Of a DNA stretch of 64,000 bases, positions 26,416 through 34,514 are shown piece after piece. The notes beneath the pieces are model-generated. The model saw only the letters and a list, made by a program, of their open reading frames with translations, ran no database searches and was not told where the DNA came from. The translations under genes and the position numbers were made by a program. Positions within the stretch are counted from its first letter, which is position 1. The number at the start of each line of letters is the position of its first letter. The stretch comes from Novosphingopyxis sp965218915 (lineage in GTDB: Bacteria > Pseudomonadota > Alphaproteobacteria > Sphingomonadales > Sphingomonadaceae). The stretch is from NCBI RefSeq assembly GCF_965218915.1, contig NZ_OZ244708.1:620001-684000 (forward strand), read 5' to 3'.

Positions 26416-27505
26416 CGAGGGGTATCTCCAGGCTTGCGGTAAATCCGCCGCCCGCGCGTGGACCGGCGGTAAAAGTCGCGCGCGGTCCATAACGTGCTTC
26501 CAGGCGATCGTGAACATTGGCGAGGCCGATGCCGCCCGGATCGCCGCGAGCCTCTGCGCCGCCTGCGCCATCGTCCTCGACAATGATGCGCAAAATCGCG
26601 CTCTCGAATGCCGCCTCGATGGCGATCGTGACCGGCGATCTTGCGCGCGAGACGCCGTGCTTGATGGCGTTTTCGACCAGCGGCTGGAGGATCAGCGCGG
26701 GCACCTTGGCTTCCGCCGCACGCTCGCTCAGCGTCACGCGGCGGCGCAATCTTTCGGGGTACCGCACCGCTTCGATATCCAGATAAAGCGTCTGGAAGCG
26801 CACCTCCTCGGCCAGCGTCACGTCCGCCAGCGGATCGCTTGCCAGACTGGTGCGGTAAAAGGTGGCGAGGTTCATGATCATCGCCTCGGCCCGGTCATTG
26901 TCGCCGCGCATGACCAGGGCGCTGAGTGAATTGAGCGTGTTGAACAGGAAATGCGGGTTTACCTGATAGCGCAAGGATCGCATCTCGGCCTCATGCGCGG
27001 CTATGGATAGGCGCGCGGCGTGGCGTTCGGCCGCTCGCACCTCCCGCGCATAGCTCAGCGCCAGAAATAGCATGCCCCAGGCGGCAAGGAAAAAATAGCG
27101 GTTGAGAGCCAGCTCGGCGAGCGTCTGCTCCATGCTCAGCGGCTGCGCCATGGCTCCGTCTCCAGACCCGGAAAAAATCCGTTCGGACGCATAGACGTTG
27201 AACAGCCAGTAATTGAACAGGCTCATCAGGATCGCGATCGGCGCGGCGCCGATGAAGGCGGCGGCAATCCGCTGGCCGAGCGGGCGACGGTCGAGCAGAC
27301 GCAGGAGCAGGCAGAAGCAGAATGTGAGCGCGATGCCGACCAGCGTGACCGCAACGCGCCGCCAGATCAGCTCGTCCTGCGCTGGAAAACCCATAACTAC
27401 GGCGCGCGCGGTGTTGACGATAGCATAGATCAGCCAGAATCCGACGATCGACAGAAAGGCGAGCGGGAGCGAGATCGTGCCCCGGTGCTGTTCGATCGCG
27501 GTCAT
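26405..27505 (-). CDS. LytS/YehU-type sensor histidine kinase
   Basis: 366 residues from the ATG at 27505 (MTAIEQHRGTISLPLAF). About four TM helices lie in the first 160 residues. The phospho-acceptor His is in MRSLRYQVNPHFLFNTLNSL, as in the PF06580 family. ATPase motifs: PALILQPLVENAIKHGVSR, VEDDGAGG and GGIGLANVHDRLEARYG. A long open frame upstream (to 28540) is antisense to the next gene and is rejected. It forms a two-component operon with the LytTR regulator. Confidence 0.92.
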   Translation of the reverse strand: MTAIEQHRGTISLPLAFLSIVGFWLIYAIVNTARAVVMGFPAQDELIWRRVAVTLVGIALTFCFCLLLRLLDRRPLGQRIAAAFIGAAPIAILMSLFNYWLFNVYASERIFSGSGDGAMAQPLSMEQTLAELALNRYFFLAAWGMLFLALSYAREVRAAERHAARLSIAAHEAEMRSLRYQVNPHFLFNTLNSLSALVMRGDNDRAEAMIMNLATFYRTSLASDPLADVTLAEEVRFQTLYLDIEAVRYPERLRRRVTLSERAAEAKVPALILQPLVENAIKHGVSRARSPVTIAIEAAFESAILRIIVEDDGAGGAEARGDPGGIGLANVHDRLEARYGPRATFTAGPRAGGGFTASLEIPLDAI

Positions 27506-27736
27506 ATGCGCCAGCCTAGCGCGGCGCGGTGGCTTTGTCGCGCTCCGCCTCCGTGTAGCTGTAAAACGTTTCGGCAACGCATCGTCCCGTGCATGAATGT
27601 CACAGATTTCATACAAATATTGGTTTTCGCGCGCACGAAGCTTGCTGCAGCGCCGCGAACCGCGCTTTAAGATGTCGTTAACCACGACTGTGGCATAGTC
27701 ATGGAACATCGCAGCACGGGTTGGGAGCCTGACATT

Positions 27737-28285
27737 ATGAACGACCAGACGAGCGAAGCGCCAGGCATGGTAACCTTGGCCGAGATGAAAGAGTTCGCCG
27801 CATTCAGCTCGGCAACGCAGCGGTACATCCGGCGCTCGCTCGACGTGGCGTTGGAGCGTGAGGACGCCGTGAAGCGCTGGAGCCGCGATGTGGGCGAGGT
27901 CGCCAGCATCCGCGCGCAATATCGGCTTTACGAACGGCTCGACGCACTGCGCGAACTCATCCCGACATCGAGCGATATCGATGCGGCCGAACCGTTCATG
28001 GCGCCGCTGATCACCGTTTCCGCGTTCGATCTGGGGCAGGGCCGGATCGACAGTTTTTCGGCTTATCGCTTCCTCTATGAACGCCTGCTCGGTGCCGATG
28101 CGCGGCCGTGGCTTCCGGGCGCCTTCTGCGCCGCCGCCACCATACCGCAGCTCCAGCCCGAGCAGCGCAAGAAGCTGCTGCAGTCGATCACCGAGGCGGC
28201 CGCGACCGCCACCGGCTGGTCCAAGCGCGCGCCGAGTTTCTTCCCGGAATGGGTGGAAAAGGTCGACGCCGGCAAGGCCAACTGA
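27737..28285 (+). CDS. Conserved hypothetical protein (182 aa)
   Basis: Begins MNDQTSEAPGMVTLAEMKEF, chosen for its GGGAG ten bases upstream. The protein is soluble and mostly helical in appearance, with ATQRYIRRSLDVALEREDAVKRWSR and a central SAYRFLYERLLGADARPWLPG. I do not recognise a family or a catalytic motif. It is divergent from the histidine kinase across 231 bp and ends at its own intrinsic terminator, so it is probably monocistronic. Confidence 0.7.
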   Translation: MNDQTSEAPGMVTLAEMKEFAAFSSATQRYIRRSLDVALEREDAVKRWSRDVGEVASIRAQYRLYERLDALRELIPTSSDIDAAEPFMAPLITVSAFDLGQGRIDSFSAYRFLYERLLGADARPWLPGAFCAAATIPQLQPEQRKKLLQSITEAAATATGWSKRAPSFFPEWVEKVDAGKAN

Positions 28286-28316
28286 ACCGGTTTTTTCAAC
28301 GCCGGCGAGGCGAAGG

Positions 28317-28343
28317 GAGCGTCTAGCGATGGACGCTCTTTTT
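28317..28343 (+). terminator. Intrinsic terminator after the 182-aa hypothetical gene
   Basis: GAGCGTC (28317-28323), loop of eight, GACGCTC (28332-28338), then TTTTT. It is 32 bp past the stop codon at 28285. Confidence 0.9.
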
Positions 28344-28385
28344 GTTGGGTAACGATATTCCGTGAGAGCCGACCCAGTTTGCGCT

Positions 28386-28459
28386 TCACCCCAGCGAAAG
28401 CTGGGGTCTCGGGCGGTTGAGCGCGACCGCCGGAGATGCCAGCTTTCGCTGGCATGACG
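28386..28459. repeat. Family A palindromic repeat
   Basis: TCACCCCAGCGAAAGCTGGG on the left and CCAGCTTTCGCTGGCATGAC on the right, with inner CGGGCGGTTGAGCGCGACCG. It lies in the 328-bp spacer before the PfpI gene; the rest of that spacer (28460-28600) shows no gene. Confidence 0.88.
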
Positions 28460-28613
28460 AGCTCGCGCTGCGGATAGGAGGCCTCTGCACCCGCTACCCG
28501 TCCTTGGCTTTCTGCACCGTCGGCTCACTGCAATCTCCATTCAAGGGACGGCGGAACCCCCGCGCGGCTTTGCGGTTGATCATCCCGAAAGCGTCTCAGG
28601 AAGGAGTATTTTC

Positions 28614-29171
28614 ATGGCAATCGAGCAAGACTTGACCGGTCTCAACATCCTCATCATCGCCACCGATGGGTTCGAGCAATCCGAATTGATCGAACCGCGC
28701 GACCAGCTTTTGGGCGCGGGCGCGACGGTGCATGTGGCGTCGCTGCAAGAAGGCGAGATCAAGGGTTGGGATGAGGATGACTGGGGCGACAGCGTGGAAG
28801 TCGACAAGATCGTCGCCGATGTTTCGGTGGACGATTACGACGCGCTCGTGCTGCCGGGCGGGCAGATCAACCCCGATCTGCTGCGCGTCGAGGACAGCGT
28901 GCTCGATCTGATCCGCGAGTTCGACAGTTCCGGCAAGATCGTCGCAGCGATCTGCCACGCGCCGTGGCTGTTGATCGAGGCGGAAATCGTCAACGGCCGC
29001 AAGGCGACCAGCTACAAGTCCATCCGCACCGATCTCGCCAATGCCGGGGCCGAGGTGGTGGACGAAAGCGTGGCGGTGGACGACAATCTCATTACCAGCC
29101 GCAATCCGGACGATCTCGATGACTTCTGCGCCGCGATCGCCGAGGCGGTGCTGGAGGGCGTCGACGCCTGA
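28614..29171 (+). CDS. DJ-1/PfpI-family protein
   Basis: 185 residues. The Rossmann-like core reads LNILIIATDGFEQSELIEPR, ALVLPGGQINPDLLR, and the nucleophile elbow VAAICHAPWLLIEAE with its cysteine. The conserved Glu near residue 20 (FEQSE) completes the PfpI site. Members act as stress-induced glyoxalases or deglycases or small peptidases; which applies here is unknown. AGGAAGGAG lies upstream of the ATG. Confidence 0.9.
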   Translation: MAIEQDLTGLNILIIATDGFEQSELIEPRDQLLGAGATVHVASLQEGEIKGWDEDDWGDSVEVDKIVADVSVDDYDALVLPGGQINPDLLRVEDSVLDLIREFDSSGKIVAAICHAPWLLIEAEIVNGRKATSYKSIRTDLANAGAEVVDESVAVDDNLITSRNPDDLDDFCAAIAEAVLEGVDA

Positions 29172-29233
29172 CGGCGGGCTATAACTAAGCTACCAATTCC
29201 AAAGTGCTGGGGTGTCAGCGCTTTAGCTCGACT

Positions 29234-29264
29234 GCCGGAGATGCCAGCTTTCGCTGGCATGACG
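29234..29264. repeat. Half of a family A palindrome
   Basis: Single hairpin GCCAGCTTTCGCTGGCATGA preceded by CCGGAGAT, identical to the right half of the element at 28386-28459. The left half is missing. Confidence 0.85.
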
Positions 29265-29399
29265 AGCTATTGCAGATATTCACGTTCCTGGGCGCGCATG
29301 TTAAATGACCCGTATCGCTTGCCATCGCGATCCGCTTTGCTAAGCCCTGACCCGAAGAACTGGGTCAGGGAGCGGCAATAGCCGCCGAGGGAAATCATC

Positions 29400-30974
29400 A
29401 TGGCAACCGCGCAAACCGGCACAATCGCTGCCGCCTTCGAGCGTTGGACCGATCCGGTTATCAACGTGTCTGACTTCATCTGGGGCGGCACCTGGAATGG
29501 CGCGGAGATACTGCCCTTCCCGCCGATGGTGATCATTCTCCTGGGCGGCGGCCTGTGGATGATGTTCGGTCTGCGCGGCTATCCGGTGCGCGAACTCATC
29601 CCCTCCTTCCGCAAACTGTTCAGGAAATCGGACAAAGGCGCGGCTGGCGAGATCAGCCCGTTCGCGGCGCTTTCCACCGCCTTGTCGGGCCAGGTCGGCA
29701 CCGGCAACCTTGCCGGCGTCGCCACCGCCATCGCGCTGGGCGGCCCCGGCGCGATCTTCTGGATGTGGATTACCGCGCTGATCGGCATGGCGCTGGCGTT
29801 CGGCGAAGGCTCGCTTGCCGTGCGTTTCCGCGAGAGAACCCCCGAGGGCGAATATCGCGGCGGGCCGATGAGCTACATCACCTACGGCCTCGGCCCGAAA
29901 TGGAAATGGCTGGCGATCCTGTTCTGCCTCGGCACCCTGTTTTCCGCGCTGGTCACCGGCAACGGCATCCAGGCCAATTCGGTGGCGGATTCGATCAACG
30001 AGCTGACCGGGCTGGACGAGTGGATCGGCGGCATCATCGTCGCGCTGGCCGTGTTCGTGGTCATCATCGGCGGCATCAAGTCGATCGGCGCGGTGGCCGA
30101 GAAGATCGTGCCGATCATGGCGATCGCTTACATCATCATGGCGTTGATCGCGATCCTCATCAATATCGCCGACATTCCGGAAACTTTCTCGCGCATCTTC
30201 GGCGGCGCGTTCAACGCGCAGTCGGCCAGCGGCGGCTTCGTCGGCGCGGGCCTGATCCTCGCCATCCGGGCGGGCGTGGCACGCGGATTGTTCTCCAATG
30301 AGGCGGGGCAGGGCTCGACCCCGATCGCGCATGCCGTGGCGCAGACCAACGATCCCGCCGCGCAGGGCAATTTCGCAATGCTCGGCACGTTCATCGACAC
30401 CATCGTGATCTGCACCATGACCGCGCTCGTCATCCTGACGGTCGAGGGCCCGTTCATGGCGGTGAATGCCGCCACCGGGCTCAGCGAGCCGGTGAAACAT
30501 GCCTGGCAGTCGTCGGAGCTGGCGGGCTTCGCCGTCACATCGGGAGCGTTCGCAGCGGCGTTCCCCTATCAACTTGCGGGCGTCCCGATCGGCACGCTGA
30601 TCGCCTCGATCGCGCTGATCCTGTTCGTGTTCACCACGCTGCTCACCTGGAGCTATTATGGCGAACGGGCGATCACCTATCTCTACGACCAATTGCCCGG
30701 CTCCAACGATCGCGGCGAGAAGATGCTGCACATGGGTTGGCGGGTCTTGTGGTGCATCTTCATCTATATCGGGGCTTCCGCCCCGCTCGATTTCATCTGG
30801 CGGCTGGGCGATATCTCCAACGCGGCGATGGTGATTCCGAACATGATCGCGCTGCTCGCGCTGTCCGGCGTGGTGTTCGCACTGGCCCGCGGCGTGCGCA
30901 ACGCCGGCAAGGACCACGGCCGCGAAACGCCGACCGAACTGAGCGAAGAGATCAGCGGCGCGGCGGGGCATTGA
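29400..30974 (+). CDS. Sodium:alanine/glycine symporter (AGCS family)
   Basis: Inner-membrane Na+/amino-acid symporter, 524 residues with about eleven TM helices. Family hallmarks: LSTALSGQVGTGNLAGVATAI, the WMWITALIGMALAFGEGSLA helix, GGPMSYITYGLG, and RAGVARGLFSNEAGQGSTPIAHA. An N-terminal extension of about 20 residues precedes the first helix. It is followed by paired hairpins, the second with a T-run. Substrate alanine or glycine is inferred from the family. Confidence 0.94.
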   Translation: MATAQTGTIAAAFERWTDPVINVSDFIWGGTWNGAEILPFPPMVIILLGGGLWMMFGLRGYPVRELIPSFRKLFRKSDKGAAGEISPFAALSTALSGQVGTGNLAGVATAIALGGPGAIFWMWITALIGMALAFGEGSLAVRFRERTPEGEYRGGPMSYITYGLGPKWKWLAILFCLGTLFSALVTGNGIQANSVADSINELTGLDEWIGGIIVALAVFVVIIGGIKSIGAVAEKIVPIMAIAYIIMALIAILINIADIPETFSRIFGGAFNAQSASGGFVGAGLILAIRAGVARGLFSNEAGQGSTPIAHAVAQTNDPAAQGNFAMLGTFIDTIVICTMTALVILTVEGPFMAVNAATGLSEPVKHAWQSSELAGFAVTSGAFAAAFPYQLAGVPIGTLIASIALILFVFTTLLTWSYYGERAITYLYDQLPGSNDRGEKMLHMGWRVLWCIFIYIGASAPLDFIWRLGDISNAAMVIPNMIALLALSGVVFALARGVRNAGKDHGRETPTELSEEISGAAGH

Positions 30975-31013
30975 TTGTCTCCGCAGCCAACCGCTGCTGA
31001 AGCCTTGCTCCTT

Positions 31014-31139
31014 CTCCCCTCCCGCTTGCGGGAGGGGCCGGGGGTGGGTACGGGGCGGAACCCGGGGTCTGGGATCAACCAGCACTTGTAAAGTCTACAT
31101 CCCACCCCAAACCCCTCCCGCAAGCGGGAGGGGCTTTTT
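31014..31139. repeat. Family E inverted pair of CCCCTCCCGC hairpins
   Basis: Two copies of a palindrome, CCCCTCCCGC with a two-base loop and GCGGGAGGGG, at 31016-31037 and 31112-31133. The intervening GGGGGTGGGTACG and CATCCCACCCC also pair. It fills the spacer after the symporter gene. Confidence 0.88.
31112..31139 (+). terminator. Likely terminator formed by the second hairpin
   Basis: Perfect 10-bp stem CCCCTCCCGC/GCGGGAGGGG with a two-base loop, then CTTTTT. A repeat arm thus appears to serve as the symporter gene's terminator. Confidence 0.8.
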
Positions 31140-31156
31140 ATGGATCGAGCCCGCCG

Positions 31157-31738
31157 ATGCTGAAACGCCTCTATGAATGGACGCTCGACAAGGCCGGGCA
31201 CCGCACTGCGCCGCGCTGGCTGGCCGCGCTCAGTTTCGCCGAATCCAGCTTCTTCCCGATTCCGCCCGACGTTCTGTTGGCACCGATGTGCTTGGCCCGG
31301 CCGGAGCGCAGCTGGTGGTACGCGCTGGTATGCACAGCCGCATCGGTGCTGGGATCGCTGCTCGGCTATGCGATCGGTTTTTTCCTGTTCGACGCTATCG
31401 GCCAGCCGATCCTCGACTTTTACGGTGTCGGCGCGGAATTCGCGCATTTCAAGGCGCAGTTCAACGCGCAGGGGTGGATCATCGTGCTGCTCGCGGGCTT
31501 CACGCCGCTGCCGTTCAAGGTGATCACCATCGCCGCCGGAGCGACCGCGATGCCGCTGCAGGTGCTGCTGTCGGCAGCCGTCATCGCGCGTGGCGCTCGG
31601 TTCTTCATCGTCGCCGGACTGCTGCGGTTCTTCGGCGCCCCCATGAAAGCATGGATCGATCGCAATTTCGCGTTTGCAACCACCGCTCTGGGCGTGCTGG
31701 CCGTGCTCGGCTTCGTCGCCGTCAAATATCTGCTTTAA
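31157..31738 (+). CDS. YqaA-family (VTT/DedA-like) membrane protein
   Basis: 193 residues. Motifs of the SNARE-associated/VTT domain: ALSFAESSFFPIPPDVLLAPM, SVLGSLLGYAIGFFLFDAIG, and the re-entrant loop LLAGFTPLPFKVITIAAGA, followed by two terminal helices. The family contributes to lipid or osmolyte transport; the precise role is unknown. It starts 18 bp after a T-run hairpin. Confidence 0.9.
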   Translation: MLKRLYEWTLDKAGHRTAPRWLAALSFAESSFFPIPPDVLLAPMCLARPERSWWYALVCTAASVLGSLLGYAIGFFLFDAIGQPILDFYGVGAEFAHFKAQFNAQGWIIVLLAGFTPLPFKVITIAAGATAMPLQVLLSAAVIARGARFFIVAGLLRFFGAPMKAWIDRNFAFATTALGVLAVLGFVAVKYLL

Positions 31739-31772
31739 CGTTTCCGCTCCAGCAATTGGGGAGGGGGCGGAA

Positions 31773-32411
31773 TCAGCCCAGCGGCTCCTCGATCGCGCGA
31801 AACACCTCGTCGCGGCGGATTGGCGCGACGATGATCGGGCTGTTGTAGCTCGCAAGCTCGAACGCGCCGGTGCCGCTCCAGCCGCGCTCGGCGATCCAGC
31901 CTTCCAGGCGTTCGATCGCCTCGTTCCAGTGCGCGTCGCTCGGCGTGCCGTTCACCAGCGCCGTCGCAACCAGCCGCTCAGCCATGTCGCGCAGCGCAAT
32001 AGCCGTTGGCGGCGCGGGCAGGCTGGCCTTGATCTTGCCTTGCGGGATTACGAAGCGCACTGCCCAGCGGCCGCCTTCATCATCGAAGTCATGACGCCCG
32101 GCACCTTCGATCGATGCGGTGACCGGCACCGTCATATCGAGCTTTTCGCCATCGCGCGACTTGGCGAAATAATAATCGGAGAGAATCTTAAAGCCCTGCT
32201 TTTCAGCCTGTTTGCGCGTTCCGGTCACCACCGTCTCGGCCACCAGATAGGGGGCATAGCGACGCAGCTCGAAATCGCCTTCGGTGCGTACCGGGCGATA
32301 GGCCGGGCTCTCGGTCTGCTTTTCCGAGCGGGCGTAAAGGCCATAGCCGATCGCGCCCGCTGCCAGCGCCGCGCCGCCACCGATAATCGCTTTCTTGGTC
32401 GTCGGGTTCAT
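31773..32411 (-). CDS. SOUL-family heme-binding-like protein
   Basis: 212 residues from the ATG at 32411, which has GGAG six bases upstream (ATGs at 32417 and 32423 are alternatives). A short N-terminal membrane anchor (KKAIIGGGAALAAGAIGYGL) is followed by the SOUL domain: FELRRYAPYLVAETVVTG, LDMTVPVTAS, RWAVRFVIPQGK, and the closing FELASYNSPIIVAPIRRDEV. Family members bind heme or tetrapyrroles, though many bacterial ones are untested. Confidence 0.9.
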   Translation of the reverse strand: MNPTTKKAIIGGGAALAAGAIGYGLYARSEKQTESPAYRPVRTEGDFELRRYAPYLVAETVVTGTRKQAEKQGFKILSDYYFAKSRDGEKLDMTVPVTASIEGAGRHDFDDEGGRWAVRFVIPQGKIKASLPAPPTAIALRDMAERLVATALVNGTPSDAHWNEAIERLEGWIAERGWSGTGAFELASYNSPIIVAPIRRDEVFRAIEEPLG

Positions 32412-32502
32412 CTGCATCTCCATGTGTTCGGGTTCGCCGGGGGCGGTGTGTGCCTAGGGGGAGAATGAACGAACAGCCTTGCGGTTGCGCGGCGTGGACA
32501 GC

Positions 32503-32928
32503 TTACGTTGCGAACAGTGCCACATCGTCGGCGAACGCCTTGAACTCGAGCGCATTGCCGCTGGGATCGGTCAGGAACATCGTCGCCTGCTCGCCCGGCT
32601 CCCCGCGAAAGCGGACGGTCGGCTCGATGATGAATGCGGTCTTCGCTTCGCGCAGCCTTTGCGACAGCGTGTTCCAGTCCGCCATCGACAGCACCACGCC
32701 GAAATGCGGCACGGGCACGTCATGGCCATCGACCGGATTATGGTGCATACCCCCGCGCTCATCACCCAGATGCGCGACGATCTGGTGGCCGAAGAAATCG
32801 AAATCGACCCAGGCATCGCTGCTACGACCCTCGCGGCAGCCTATCACGTTGCCGTAGAAGCGGCGCGCGGCCGCCAGATCGTGGACCGGAAAGGCGAGGT
32901 GGAACGGACGCAGCGCCACCGCGCTCAC
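32503..32928 (-). CDS. VOC-family (glyoxalase/dioxygenase-fold) protein
   Basis: 141 residues starting at a GTG (32928) that overlaps the upstream gene's TGA (GTGA). Two beta-alpha-beta-beta-beta modules: RPFHLAFPVHDLAAARRFYG with GCREGRSSDAWVDFDFFGHQ, and VPHFGVVLSMADW with TMFLTDPSGNALEFKAF. Metal-ligand positions His (FHLAF), His (HFGVV) and Glu (LEFKAF) are present. The substrate is unknown. Confidence 0.88.
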   Translation of the reverse strand: MSAVALRPFHLAFPVHDLAAARRFYGNVIGCREGRSSDAWVDFDFFGHQIVAHLGDERGGMHHNPVDGHDVPVPHFGVVLSMADWNTLSQRLREAKTAFIIEPTVRFRGEPGEQATMFLTDPSGNALEFKAFADDVALFAT

Positions 32929-33326
32929 CGGCCCCGCGGCTTGGGCAGCCGCAAGTCGCCACCGGCCGCGATCTCGGCATCGAGCAGCGGCTCGCAAACG
33001 GCATAGCGCGTGGTCAGGAAACGCATCGGATTGCCGGCCTCGACCGCGGCCGAAGCCTGCGCGCGCGCCGATTCGGCGATGGCCGCGGCGATCACCTCGC
33101 GCGGCAGGCCGGCCTCCTCGATCAGCCGCGCTCCGATCAGTCCGGCATAGGTCTTGCCTGGCAGGGCGAGGCTGCGCAGCCGGTTCGCCCCGGGCGCGCC
33201 GCGCGATTGCTCATAGGCGACCAGTCCGAAGGTGGCGACGCAATCGATATCGCGCTGCTGGATTTCGGTGATGGCCGCCGGCACGGGCGCGGCGGTCTGC
33301 AGGAGCATGGCGAGGATCAGGGTCAT
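32925..33326 (-). CDS. Small exported hypothetical protein
   Basis: 133 residues. A short N-terminal hydrophobic segment (MTLILAMLLQTAAPVPA) looks like a signal peptide. The mature part is helical and Ala/Arg-rich with two cysteines (DIDCVATFG, RYAVCEPLL), which could form a disulfide. The gene is translationally coupled to the VOC gene through a GTGA overlap. The family is not recognised. Confidence 0.75.
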   Translation of the reverse strand: MTLILAMLLQTAAPVPAAITEIQQRDIDCVATFGLVAYEQSRGAPGANRLRSLALPGKTYAGLIGARLIEEAGLPREVIAAAIAESARAQASAAVEAGNPMRFLTTRYAVCEPLLDAEIAAGGDLRLPKPRGR

Positions 33327-33416
33327 GACGTTTCCATCCGAATGGTTGACGCAGTGGGGGTAGCGCTTTGGTTCACAGAGCGAAAGCCGTCTGGCGGTTG
33401 ATGCATCGGGCGTAAC

Positions 33417-33449
33417 AAAAAGGCCCGGGCGCTTGCGCGTCCCGGGCCT
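33417..33449 (-). terminator. Intrinsic terminator of the RcnB-like gene
   Basis: Read on the minus strand: AGGCCCGGG, an 11-base loop, CCCGGGCCT, then TTTTG. It lies 21 bp beyond the stop codon. Confidence 0.9.
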
Positions 33450-33469
33450 GCTCGGTGATACCGCCGAAA

Positions 33470-34264
33470 TCAGTAGAAGAAATCATATTTCACGTCGACG
33501 GTGCGTCCGGTGCGGATATCGACCAATACCGCATCGTTATAATAACGCACCCAGCGATAAGGGCCGTAAGTCGCGGGCAGGCGATACTGGTATGGATTGC
33601 CGATCTGGTAGCGGCTGCTGTAGAATAACGAACCGAGCACTACGCCGATCGACAGGCGGTTGTAACGATAGTTGCGGTAGGGCGAATAATAGCGGCTGGA
33701 GAAAAGGCCGCGATTGCTGCTGCGATAACCGCGCCAGTTGTAGCGGCGGTCATTACGCCAATTGTTGTTCCAGTGATTGTAACTGCGGCCGTTATAATAG
33801 AAATTGCCGTTATTATATTGCTGGCGGCGGTAATCCTGCCGCACATCGCGGCGATAATCTTGGCGGGCATCACGACGGACGTCGCGCCGATAATCCTGAC
33901 GCGCGTCGCGCCGCGCCTCCTGCCGATAATTCTGCCGCACCTGCTGACGAACATCCCGCCTTCGATCCTGGCGGGCATCCCGTCTCCGGTCTTGGCGCCG
34001 GTCCTGACGCCGCTCGACCACACGGGCCTGCTGACGGAGAGTCTGGCGTTGCGCTTGCCGCGCATTCTGGCGCTGGCCGCTGCTATTGCCGCGATTTCCG
34101 CGGCGACTGCGCTGGTCGGGTGCGGCCGAAGCGGAAACGCCGGCGACGCCCGCATCAGCGGCGACCGGTTCGGCGATCCGGACATTCTGGATTTCCGCGG
34201 CGCTGAGCGCGGCGGGGCTCAAAAAAGTGGCAGCCATCAGGCCGCCGAGCATCAAATTACGCAT
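33470..34264 (-). CDS. RcnB-like periplasmic protein with Arg/Gln/Asp-rich repeats
   Basis: 264 residues. A signal peptide (MRNLMLGGLMAATFLSPAAL) is followed by a long charged region (about 50-150) made of units like RRDARQDYRRDVR and RRQDRRQDRR. Asn/Tyr-rich YYNGRSYNHWNNNWRNDRRY comes next, and then the conserved C-terminal RcnB module: YQIGNPYQYRLPATYGPYRW, VRYYNDAVLVDIRTGRTVDV. GAGGAG precedes the ATG by six bases. RcnB of E. coli is linked to Ni/Co homeostasis; that role is not implied here. Confidence 0.88.
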   Translation of the reverse strand: MRNLMLGGLMAATFLSPAALSAAEIQNVRIAEPVAADAGVAGVSASAAPDQRSRRGNRGNSSGQRQNARQAQRQTLRQQARVVERRQDRRQDRRRDARQDRRRDVRQQVRQNYRQEARRDARQDYRRDVRRDARQDYRRDVRQDYRRQQYNNGNFYYNGRSYNHWNNNWRNDRRYNWRGYRSSNRGLFSSRYYSPYRNYRYNRLSIGVVLGSLFYSSRYQIGNPYQYRLPATYGPYRWVRYYNDAVLVDIRTGRTVDVKYDFFY

Positions 34265-34514
34265 GGTTTGCTCCTCGTTCATGGCGGCAGACGGTTCCGC
34301 CGCGACTGGGCAATCCCGTGTCGCCCGCTCGACTCGTTATGGCTTCGACCGACTGACTTATTGCTGAACAGTTAAGACATATTCAGGAAAGGTGTAACTT
34401 AACTGAACGTCTGTGGAGATGCGGATTCGAAATATAATTTCTACAATGACGAAAGGGAACGACAATTCGGGGCGCGAATTCAAGCTGAGAAAATACCCAA
34501 CGCCTGCTGCAGGC

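Noticed and set aside
26405..28540. Long N-terminal extension of the histidine kinase
   Set aside because: The upstream part is antisense to the 182-aa gene and a palindromic repeat. The kinase begins naturally at 27505, just before its TM region.
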